Below, in pieces: positions 33,174 through 38,918 of a stretch of DNA of 38,918 bases. Position 1 is the stretch's first letter, and each line of letters opens with the position of its first letter. Where the stretch lies: NCBI GenBank assembly GCA_044225675.1, contig JBGAIH010000041.1, positions 1-38,918 of the forward strand, given 5' to 3'. This stretch comes from JACMQX01 sp044225675 (lineage in GTDB: Bacteria; Pseudomonadota; Gammaproteobacteria; Burkholderiales; Burkholderiaceae_C). Under the pieces are notes generated by a model. The model made no database searches and had not been told where the DNA came from. It worked only from the letters and a program-made list of their open reading frames with translations. The translations under genes were made by a program, and so were the position numbers.

Positions 33174-33210
33174 TTGAACGCTTGTACAAAAATATTGAAC
33201 ACTCGTACAA
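33174..33210. promoter_or_regulatory. Two tandem operator-like sites upstream of the TetR gene
   Basis: TTGAACGCTTGTACAA (33174-33189) and TTGAACACTCGTACAA (33195-33210) are imperfect palindromes (TTGaAC / GTaCAA arms, four-base centre) lying 21 bp apart, two helical turns. They sit 9-45 bp upstream of the TetR start in an AT-rich patch. This geometry fits two TetR dimers bound on the same face of DNA over the operon promoter. Recognition by this regulator is inferred. Confidence 0.65.
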
Positions 33211-33283
33211 ACCCTAGGGCACCTCGCTACCCGGAAGCCGGCTGGGCTCAACCCAAAGAACACCGCCGGTGAACGCCACCAGC

Positions 33284-33307
33284 GAGGCAGTGAGGCAGTG
33301 AGGCAGT
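33284..33307. repeat. Three copies of the 8-bp unit GAGGCAGT
   Basis: GAGGCAGT occurs three times in a row between the immunity gene and the TetR promoter, marking the edge of the accessory region. No function is apparent. Confidence 0.85.
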
Positions 33308-33317
33308 GAGGAGCAGA

Positions 33318-33776
33318 TCAGGTGACGGGCGGCAGATTCTCGGGCTGACGCAGCGGAAAGCGGACCAGGATGGCGTGACACTGATCCATGATCGCCGGAA
33401 GGTACGACTGATCGAGCGTGTCCTCGAAGACGTGCTTCTGCGTCAGCGGGTCGCGCGTGAGCTGGATCTGTGCGTCGATCGACCCGTTCCAACGTATCTT
33501 GAGCGCGACACGGAGATTCGGCTCCATGCAGTCCAGACCGGCTTCGCCCTGGAGGGTATGAAACATCTTCTCGCAGCCTTGCAGTAACCCCACCAGTTCA
33601 CCGAGATGAACAAAGGCGCCATGGGCTTGAACCACGGCGTCGGGCGCCACGCAACAGGCCGTCACACGAAGCCAGTTGCCGTCCCAGTAGTCCGTGGCAT
33701 CGGGGAACTCGCGCCCGTGCACCCACAAGCGCATGCCGGAGATCTGAAGATCGGGGTCTGTGTCGAGGAGCTTCAT
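33318..33776 (-). CDS. WapI family immunity protein
   Basis: A 152-residue cytoplasmic protein matching the WapI-type immunity family: GMRLWVHGREFPDATDYWDGNWLRVTA near the N-terminus, then a middle with GAFVHLGELVGLLQ, LDCMEPNLRVAL, and C-terminal LTQKHVFEDTLDQSYLPAI. Such proteins neutralise C-terminal toxin domains of WapA/Rhs-type polymorphic toxins. No toxin gene is adjacent, so it is an orphan. It follows the MltR-like gene on the same strand after 33 bp containing GCCCAAC (minus strand), and may be part of an integron-type cassette set. Confidence 0.72.
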   Translation of the reverse strand: MKLLDTDPDLQISGMRLWVHGREFPDATDYWDGNWLRVTACCVAPDAVVQAHGAFVHLGELVGLLQGCEKMFHTLQGEAGLDCMEPNLRVALKIRWNGSIDAQIQLTRDPLTQKHVFEDTLDQSYLPAIMDQCHAILVRFPLRQPENLPPVT

Positions 33777-33809
33777 GTGCGCGGGGGGCGTGAAATGAAT
33801 AGTTGGGCC

Positions 33810-34553
33810 TCATATACGAGCAATCGCTCTTGTCGCGTTGACCGAAATGGCCGCTATCGCACGCAACATTACCGGAGCTTTTGGACCATACAAAGCTTGC
33901 TCTGGTGCAATCCCAGCCCTAAGGGCTGGCACCCAAAGGCGAGTCTCGTAGGTAAGCCGCCCAAGCATCCAAACAACTCGAACCCTAAATCGATCACTGG
34001 GCTGCATCGACTCATGGAAGCTCTGCGGCAGACGCACCCCATCGCCCAACTGACCCTCGAACGGCGTCTGCCTCTCCTCAATGAATTCACTCAACTTTCG
34101 CTCAAGCAGTCCGACGTCCCATTTGTGAGACAAATCATTGCGAACTTTTCGGATGTGATCGGACTCAATGAGCAAATCTCTGCTCAACCAACCAAAGGCA
34201 AACGCCATCTGAAGCCGTTGCGACAGCCGTGCCAATGGGCCAAATCCCGACATAAGCGCGCTGCGCCCTCCGGGAACGCCATCGGGAATCTCGCGCCTGA
34301 ACATCTCTTCCAGGCGCTCATCCGCGTAAGCAGCGGCAATCACCGGGACAACGCGGGGCTCCTCGGAGGCCACCAGTGCGACAACTTGCTTGAAGAGCGA
34401 AACCTCGGCTTCAAACGGCGAAGCTTGCTCGACGAACTGATTCACCCGATGCTCGCCGAACGCTCTCGAGTAGTTGCGATAGATCTGCAGCCCCCACTTC
34501 TCGCCATCGCTGAGCTTCATGGCGGCAATATCCGGATCAAGGGTGTCGTTCAT
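33810..34553 (-). CDS. MltR-like protein with RxxxxH motif
   Basis: A 247-residue protein whose central part resembles the MltR (mannitol repressor) family: LSQRLQMAFAFGWLSRDL followed by SDHIRKVRNDLSHKW. Arg138-Asn-Asp-Leu-Ser-His143 fits the R-x4-H pattern used by HEPN ribonucleases; whether it is catalytic here is unknown. I start at the ATG at 34553 (MNDTLDPDIAA). The frame is open upstream to 35006, through the (GCAA)n tract and into the IS element, so a longer translation is possible only if the repeat number keeps frame. A 9-bp inverted repeat ATGAGGCCC / GGGCCTCAT brackets the gene (34552-34560 and 33805-33813). Confidence 0.62.
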   Translation of the reverse strand: MNDTLDPDIAAMKLSDGEKWGLQIYRNYSRAFGEHRVNQFVEQASPFEAEVSLFKQVVALVASEEPRVVPVIAAAYADERLEEMFRREIPDGVPGGRSALMSGFGPLARLSQRLQMAFAFGWLSRDLLIESDHIRKVRNDLSHKWDVGLLERKLSEFIEERQTPFEGQLGDGVRLPQSFHESMQPSDRFRVRVVWMLGRLTYETRLWVPALRAGIAPEQALYGPKAPVMLRAIAAISVNATRAIARI

Positions 34554-34735
<182 letters not shown>

Positions 34736-34813
34736 GTGAAATGCTGCAGCCTGCCCGTGCATTCCACACGCTTTCTTGACCAAGTGCGCGGGCGGGGTCG
34801 CTATCTGCACTAT
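34736..34813 (+). pseudogene. intI: Integron-type integrase, 5' remnant before the IS insertion
   Basis: From a GTG at 34736 the first 26 codons end with RFLDQVRGRGRYLHY, matching the conserved N-terminus of integron integrases (IntI1 has LDQLRERIRYLHYSL). The reading continues after the IS element at 35988 with SLSTEKTYLYWGRVFVQW. The 4-bp sequence CTAT at 34810-34813 is repeated directly after the IS. The gene is divergent from the cassette-like genes, as intI is from its cassettes. No strong ribosome-binding site is seen. Confidence 0.7.
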
Positions 34814-35983
34814 GGATGGTCTGAACAAGTCCACCGATCACGCCCTGATGCGTTGAACCTGCAAAGGAATTGCAGCGATGAGCCAGATCAGCTTCTCGGA
34901 CGCAGAGTACGCGGGCAAGCGCAAGAAGACGCGGCGCGAGGTCTTCCTGGAAGAGATGGAGCAAGGTGGTGCCGTGGAAGGCGCTGCGCTGGTCATCGAG
35001 CCGCACTGCACCGGTAGCCGGCCCGCGGGCGTCGGCCTACCCGCTGGAAGCGATGCTGCGCCGTGCACTCCAGGTGCAGAACTGGTTTGCGCTGAGCGAT
35101 CCTGGCGATGGAAGCACTGTACGAGATCGCGTCGCTGCAACCGCGCCGAAGGGCTGAACCCTGAGCAGAGCCGATCCCGGACGAGACGACGATCTGAACT
35201 TCTCCACATGCTGGAGGAGTCGGACCTGGCCGAGGACATCTTTAAGCAAGTCAACGCGCTGCTGGCTCACGCAAGGTCTGCTGCTCAAGCGAGGCAGCAT
35301 CGTCGATGCGACGATCATCGCAACCGCCGGCCTCGACGAAGAACAGAGCAAGGCGAGCGAGACCCCGAAGATGCATCAGACCAAGAAGGGCAACCGGTGA
35401 TGGCACTTCGGGATGAAGGCACGCATCGGCGTGGACGCCGACGGTGGCTGGTGCACACGGTCGCGACCACGGCTGCCGGCAAGGCCGATGTTGAGCAAGT
35501 CGCCGATCACCGCACGGCAAGGAGAAACAGGTTTGAACCGACTCGGGCTACCGCGGCGCATAAAGGCAATGTCGTCTACGCGAAGTGAAGTGGCACATCG
35601 CCGCACGCCCGGAAGTGATATTGCCAAGTTGCCCAGGGACAGAGCGAAGGCGCGGCTGCGGCAACGCAGTACGCCAAGGCCAGCATCCGCGCGAAGGTGG
35701 AGCATCCGTTTCGCGTGATCAAGCGCCAGTTCGGATTGGTGAAGGTGCGCTTCCGCGGGCTGCAGAAGAACACCGCCCATGTGTGCGCTGTTCGCGCTGT
35801 CGAACCTGTGGATGACAAAGGCGCGAAGGCAGTTGATAGAGGAGTGGTCCGTCCGAAGATGGCCTGAGGGCCCGGAACGACCTCGAAATCTCATTCGAAG
35901 ACGCTCCAGACCGGGCATTCCTTCAATCCTCGCAGCGCTCGGACGATCAGATCGACATCGTTTGCGAGTTGTTCAGACCTTCC
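34814..35983 (+). mobile_element. IS5-family insertion sequence, decayed
   Basis: A 1,170-bp element bounded by terminal inverted repeats GGATGGTCTGAACAAGTC (34814-34831) and its near complement ending at 35983 (GGAAGGTCTGAACAACTC when reversed), two mismatches in 18. A 4-bp target duplication CTAT flanks it (34810-34813 and 35984-35987). Removing the element and one CTAT joins the two integrase fragments in frame. Size, ends and transposase motifs fit the IS5 family. The transposase is frameshifted, so it is no longer autonomous. Confidence 0.85.
34878..35850 (+). pseudogene. IS5-family transposase, multiply frameshifted
   Basis: Transposase fragments appear in order but in changing plus-strand frames: MSQISFSDAEYAGKRKKTRR from 34878, then YPLEAMLR...VQNWFALSD near 35040-35095, then HMLEESDLAEDIFKQVNALL near 35205-35265, then GSIVDATIIA and MHQTKKGNR around 35300-35400. 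GMKARIGVDADGG follows near 35410, and KVEHPFRVIKRQFG plus VRFRGLQKNTAHV near 35695-35785. It ends with LFALSNLWMT. These are typical of IS5 DDE transposases. At least five frame changes make it inactive. The 3' boundary is approximate. Confidence 0.85.
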
Positions 35984-35987
35984 CTAT

Positions 35988-36073
35988 AGCCTCAGCACCG
36001 AGAAAACCTACCTTTATTGGGGGCGCGTATTCGTCCAGTGGTTGAGTCGGGTTGGCACAATGCGGCATCCGCA
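35988..36073 (+). pseudogene. intI: Integron-type integrase, continuation after the IS
   Basis: Directly after the second CTAT the integrase frame resumes: SLSTEKTYLYWGRVFVQW, then MRHPQK, matching the catalytic-core-binding N-domain of tyrosine recombinases (IntI1: SLRTEQAYVNWVRAFIRF, then RHP). Homology stops at about 36073, where Rhs-derived sequence on the opposite strand begins, so about 80 percent of the integrase gene, including the catalytic Arg/His/Tyr residues, is missing. Confidence 0.65.
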
Positions 36074-36226
36074 GAAGGCGCTGCAAGGCCACGGCCACAC
36101 CGGGCTAGCCTGTTCGTCGGTCATGAGCCTGGGCGTGCCCAGGTGTCGGTGTGGATGGCCAGGAGCCTGTCATTGCGGACCATGCCGATGGAGATAGCGC
36201 CGCCGTCGTCGGTGGGCGGCCAGATG
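36074..36226 (-). pseudogene. Decayed Rhs core fragment (third copy)
   Basis: On the minus strand this stretch reads like the Rhs segments at 37400-37560 and 38680-38846: PTDDGGAISIGMVRNDR, AIHTD, then after a one-base deletion RLMTDEQASPVW. Many substitutions and the frameshift show it is not functional. It lies just downstream of the second immunity gene, in the position expected for the next displaced Rhs module, whose toxin part is missing. Confidence 0.75.
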
Positions 36227-36252
36227 ATTGGGTCATTGATGACACAGCACGA

Positions 36253-36735
36253 TTAGTAGCTGACTGTCGGCCAGCTGCGACCTTGAGTACTTACCTCAAG
36301 AAGGAGTTCGCCGCCTTCCTCAAAATAGTCGAGCGACAGCTGATCCATAAAATCCTCAGTGACTAAACTTAGTATGCCCGCATCGCTCGCATCAAAAGGA
36401 AAGCTCAAGTCGATATCAGCAAGAGTGCTGATTCTCAGCAGCCCGCATTCGTCGGAATATCTAGTCCACAAGTAAATCGGTGCCGGGTTCGCTGAGCTCA
36501 AGTTGCCTAGATAGGCTCCAAATCTTCGTTCTGACTTTTCTCGAAAGAGGATCTCGAAACATTTCTTCGGATAGGTGGATAGCGACATGCTCTTCTGTCT
36601 GACCGTCTGCGTCAGTTCGACTTCCTCCAGATCAGAGACCGCGACCTGACGCCCAATGAGTCCACTTAGCTCGTCAAGATGAGATTTCAGATGCAAGTTC
36701 CTCTTCAAGCGCGTCGAAAGTCTTTGGGAAATCAT
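36253..36735 (-). CDS. Putative immunity protein for the second Rhs toxin module
   Basis: A 160-residue, probably cytoplasmic protein that I do not recognise by family. It is acidic toward the C-terminus (LSLDYFEEGGELLLEV) with a mixed alpha/beta look. Its ATG at 36735 shares one base with the TGA of the toxin fragment (TGATG), with AGGTGG upstream inside the toxin gene. This coupling and position are those of immunity genes of Rhs C-terminal toxins. Low GC compared with the flanking chromosomal genes supports transfer. Confidence 0.65.
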   Translation of the reverse strand: MISQRLSTRLKRNLHLKSHLDELSGLIGRQVAVSDLEEVELTQTVRQKSMSLSTYPKKCFEILFREKSERRFGAYLGNLSSANPAPIYLWTRYSDECGLLRISTLADIDLSFPFDASDAGILSLVTEDFMDQLSLDYFEEGGELLLEVSTQGRSWPTVSY

Positions 36736-37514
36736 CAATAGTCCACCTTTGATTTGCCGTTCTGAAGTCTCGGGCATCCGTAGTTGTTGTAAATGACTTG
36801 TCCTGTCCTCAAGTCGGTTTTTACCACTCCCGCCTCCCAGTGGGATTGACCGGGATGACTACGGTCCAGCGTTTGCTGTTGCACTGACGCCCGTTGGGTT
36901 CCGCCTCCTGGTGCTGGCACTTCATAAGAATACTCTCGGCCTGATGCACTTCTTGATTGAGATAACGGCTGCTGACTCGTCGGTATTCCTGCGTCGCGCA
37001 TGGCCTCTCTTCTTGCGGCGTTGGAGCCGCTCGTCAGGCCCCCGCCCGTCATACCCCCGCCCGTGCTGTCCAGCGGAATGATTTCCCAAGGCTTTCGCGG
37101 TAGTCCTTTTGGCTCCAGGCCGTCCGGATCCGAAAGATTTAACGCGTTTGCACCACCATATCCGAACCGGTTCCAGCCCCCACTCATTCCGATGGGATCA
37201 GATTGATTAAATCCTCCACGGTCGGACTGATACTCCCGGTAATAGTTGTGCTCCACCCCCACCACCGTGTCATGCACCTGCCCCGGAAACCGCAACGCCA
37301 GGACCTGCAGCGGCGCTGTCGCCTTGAGCAGCGTGGAGCGGCTGGCGTTGTTCTGGCGCGGGCGGTAGGGGGCCTGCAGCGGGCCGCTTGGCGGGGTGTC
37401 GCCGAAGGCGCTGTAAGGCCATTGCCAGACCGGGCTGGCTTGCTCGTCGGTCATCAGGCGCGGCGTGCCCAGGTGGTCGGTGTGGATGGCGTATGTTCTG
37501 CCGTTGCGCACCAT
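36735..37514 (-). CDS. Orphan Rhs C-terminal module, toxin type 24-like
   Basis: A 259-residue reading frame. Residues 1-130 are the Rhs core end: HTDHLGTPRLMTDEQASPVWQW, NYYREYQSDRGGFNQSDPIG, and the NALNLSDPDG boundary. The variable end finishes with SHWEAGVVKTD...YNNYGCPRLQNGKSKV, which resembles what I recall of polymorphic toxin type 24. The frame is open upstream to 37676 but has no Rhs N-terminus; Rhs homology begins near 37570, just after the preceding immunity gene. It is therefore a displaced module that could be expressed only by recombination into the full rhs gene, or is a relic. The immunity gene follows at once. Confidence 0.78.
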   Translation of the reverse strand: MVRNGRTYAIHTDHLGTPRLMTDEQASPVWQWPYSAFGDTPPSGPLQAPYRPRQNNASRSTLLKATAPLQVLALRFPGQVHDTVVGVEHNYYREYQSDRGGFNQSDPIGMSGGWNRFGYGGANALNLSDPDGLEPKGLPRKPWEIIPLDSTGGGMTGGGLTSGSNAARREAMRDAGIPTSQQPLSQSRSASGREYSYEVPAPGGGTQRASVQQQTLDRSHPGQSHWEAGVVKTDLRTGQVIYNNYGCPRLQNGKSKVDY

Positions 37515-37562
37515 GCCGATGGGGATGGCGTTGCCGTCGTCGGTGGGCAGCCAGATGTATTC
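37257..37562 (-). repeat. Rhs core direct repeat, inner copy
   Basis: This 306-bp segment is nearly identical to 38541-38846, with a constant offset of 1,284 bp and no indels. It encodes the Rhs core from EYIWLP to about PGQVHD. Such a repeat allows homologous exchange of toxin ends. Confidence 0.9.
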
Positions 37563-37590
37563 TGTGTTGCGGTTGCCTGCGGCAGTGTGT

Positions 37591-38010
37591 CTATGGGCCT
37601 CTTGCTGAGCCGGGGCTAGTTCTTCTTGACCATAAAAACAAAGCTCCTCTAACCAATCCGTACCCGCCCCAGTAAATCAGGGTGATGAGAGCAAGGACTA
37701 TGAACGTCAATTGCGCATGTTCAATGGTCATGGGCCGAACGTCTTTCAGCAACCCTGGGTAAAAACTAAAGCCCAACAGTTGTTGGGTGCACACTGCAAG
37801 AGCACCCAAACCGGCATGAAACCATATCGTCTCCAGCCATCGCCGGTGCTCGGCCAACTGCAGGAACACCCAGAGGAGCCCGATTCCCGCCAAAGCCAAG
37901 GGAACTGGCTTGGCAAATGCCATTTCAGAGGCAGCGAGCATCACAAATCCAATGATGGCACTCGATTGGAATGCGGCGCCTAACAGAAACAGCCTGACGG
38001 TTTTACTCAT
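37591..38010 (-). CDS. Membrane immunity protein for the Tlde1-like Rhs toxin
   Basis: A 139-residue protein with four predicted transmembrane helices (about 5-30, 36-53, 64-85 and 100-125). Its ATG overlaps the TGA of the upstream Rhs toxin (38007-38010), the usual toxin/immunity coupling. A membrane-embedded immunity protein fits a toxin that attacks cell-wall peptides in the periplasm. The last residues run into sequence next to the following Rhs core fragment, so the native C-terminus may have been altered by recombination. The family is not recognised. Confidence 0.65.
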   Translation of the reverse strand: MSKTVRLFLLGAAFQSSAIIGFVMLAASEMAFAKPVPLALAGIGLLWVFLQLAEHRRWLETIWFHAGLGALAVCTQQLLGFSFYPGLLKDVRPMTIEHAQLTFIVLALITLIYWGGYGLVRGALFLWSRRTSPGSARGP

Positions 38011-38918
38011 TGCGGCCCCATGAAGACATCCACCGGACTTTTCAGGTTGCGAACGCGAGAGAAGAAGTCTTCATCGCCGCTTCCCAAGTCGATACACCCC
38101 TTTGAGCCCGGCCTTTTTCCGCCGTGCATGAAGAAGCCGTCGCGGCCATAAGTGTTCGTCCCCATCGCTGGCTTCAAGGGGACTCGATATCTACCCCAAT
38201 CACCTAACAGGTTGCGCATGAAGCCGCCCTCGCTAATTTCGTGAGGATCGAAGGTGTATCGACCAGGCGGAAGTGGCCCCACATTACGGGCTGACGGATC
38301 ATTTGAACCGTCCACACCAGAGGTGTATGTGTAGCTTGATAGCAGGTCGCCGCCATCCGAGTACAGATTGGCGGTTCCTCGTCCCGCGATCACAAACTCC
38401 AATCCCCATGCGTCGATAAAACGCATCGGATTACTATTCCCATAGGTGCGCCGATTCCACCCTCCGTGCAAACCGATCGGGTCGAGCTGCGTGTACTCTC
38501 CCCTATTCGGATCATAAGCTCGATGGAAGTTGTGATTGAGCCCCACCACCGCGTCATGCACCTGCCCCGGAAACCGCAACGCCAGGGCCTGCTGCGGCGC
38601 TGTCGCCTTGAGCAGCGTGGAGCGGCTGGCGTTGTTCTGGCGCGGGCGGTAGGTGGCTTGCAGCGGCCCGCTCGGCGGGGTGTCGCCGAAGGCGCTGTAC
38701 GGCCACTGCCAGACCGGGCTGGCTTGCTCGTCGGTCATCAGGCGCGGCGTGCCGAGGTGGTCGGTGTGGATGGCGTATGTTCTGCCGTTTCGCACCATGC
38801 CGATGGGGATGGCGCTGCCGTCGTCGGTGGGCAGCCAGATGTATTCGCTGGAGCCCGCACCGGCGGCCGTGCCGTTGTCGTAGTCGCCCAGGAGCGCCCA
38901 CGCGGGCAGGGGGCCGTC
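38007..38918 (-). CDS. Rhs-family polymorphic toxin with Tlde1-like C-terminus (5' truncated by window)
   Basis: The frame is open to the window edge, so only the last 303 residues of the Rhs protein are seen. The first about 175 are Rhs core (EYIWLPTDDG, HTDHLGTPRLMTDEQ, GEYTQLDPIGLHGG), ending at the NPMRFIDAWG boundary. The toxin part, about 130 residues, has VGPLPPGRYTFDP and FFMHGGKRPGSKGCIDL, the His...Ser-x-Gly-Cys arrangement of Tlde1/DUF2778 and L,D-transpeptidase-like enzymes, with the Cys as nucleophile. It probably edits or cleaves peptidoglycan peptides in a rival's periplasm. Delivery (T6SS or other) is not visible here. Confidence 0.85.
   Translation of the reverse strand, partial: DGPLPAWALLGDYDNGTAAGAGSSEYIWLPTDDGSAIPIGMVRNGRTYAIHTDHLGTPRLMTDEQASPVWQWPYSAFGDTPPSGPLQATYRPRQNNASRSTLLKATAPQQALALRFPGQVHDAVVGLNHNFHRAYDPNRGEYTQLDPIGLHGGWNRRTYGNSNPMRFIDAWGLEFVIAGRGTANLYSDGGDLLSSYTYTSGVDGSNDPSARNVGPLPPGRYTFDPHEISEGGFMRNLLGDWGRYRVPLKPAMGTNTYGRDGFFMHGGKRPGSKGCIDLGSGDEDFFSRVRNLKSPVDVFMGPQ
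38541..38846 (-). repeat. Rhs core direct repeat, outer copy
   Basis: Partner of 37257-37562, 306 bp in the same orientation and nearly identical. It lies inside the window-edge rhs gene. Confidence 0.9.

Larger units (their letters stand above)
35851..36252. other. Non-coding junction of IS, integrase and Rhs remnants
   Basis: This stretch holds no intact gene. In order it contains the IS right end, the target duplication, the integrase continuation, the decayed Rhs core fragment, and about 26 bp before the end of the second immunity gene. Base composition drops compared with the chromosomal part of the window. Confidence 0.7.

Overview
The window is GC-rich chromosomal DNA from a betaproteobacterium. 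The gene families, the GC3-heavy codon use and a GC-rich 81-bp repeat that resembles intergenic repeats I associate with Comamonadaceae (Variovorax/Acidovorax relatives) point to Burkholderiales. This placement is an inference; there is no rRNA or other marker gene here. I see no tRNA, rRNA or CRISPR array.

Layout. (1) 0-6.8 kb, housekeeping and peripheral metabolism: a PHB-depolymerase-type esterase, a small GNAT-fold protein, a Nu-class-like glutathione transferase followed by a 32-bp tandem repeat, glyoxalase II, an orphan molybdenum hydroxylase large subunit (form II CoxL type) and an MpaA-like M14 carboxypeptidase. (2) 6.8-11.8 kb, a tightly packed plus-strand operon: a zinc-ribbon membrane protein with an HEAGH motif, an OmpA-domain protein and two exported caspase-fold proteins. 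(3) 11.8-18.5 kb, a divergent catabolic cluster. On the minus strand are a 2,5-dihydroxypyridine dioxygenase-like protein, an alpha/beta hydrolase, a serine hydrolase and an acyl-CoA-dehydrogenase-fold flavoprotein. On the plus strand are a flavin reductase, a MarR regulator and a DMT transporter. A perfect 14-bp palindrome lies between the two arms. (4) 18.5-23.7 kb, two paralogous FG-GAP lipoproteins sharing an upstream element and flanking a membrane protein of unknown function. (5) 23.7-33.2 kb, an eight-gene minus-strand operon beginning with its own TetR regulator under two tandem operator-like sites: SsuA/TauA-type ABC importer, cyclase-family hydrolase, fumarylacetoacetase and acetoacetyl-CoA synthetase. 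The last two fit together, since fumarylacetoacetase releases acetoacetate and the synthetase activates it. The synthetase gene carries a 363-bp in-frame insertion made of 81-bp tandem repeats.

(6) 33.2-38.9 kb is an accessory region of lower GC and mixed ancestry. It holds the 5' remnant of an integron-type integrase gene, split by an IS5-family element with recognisable inverted repeats and a 4-bp target duplication. Divergent from that integrase lie a (GCAA)12 microsatellite and two minus-strand cassette-like genes: an MltR-like protein with an RxxxxH motif and a WapI-family immunity protein. On the other side is an eroding array of Rhs C-terminal toxin/immunity modules: a Tlde1-like toxin with a membrane immunity protein, a second toxin resembling polymorphic toxin type 24 with its immunity gene, and a third decayed core fragment.

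The most unusual points are the microsatellite beside the broken integron platform, the displaced Rhs modules, the coding repeat expansion in acetoacetyl-CoA synthetase, and the paired exported caspases with an OmpA-domain protein.
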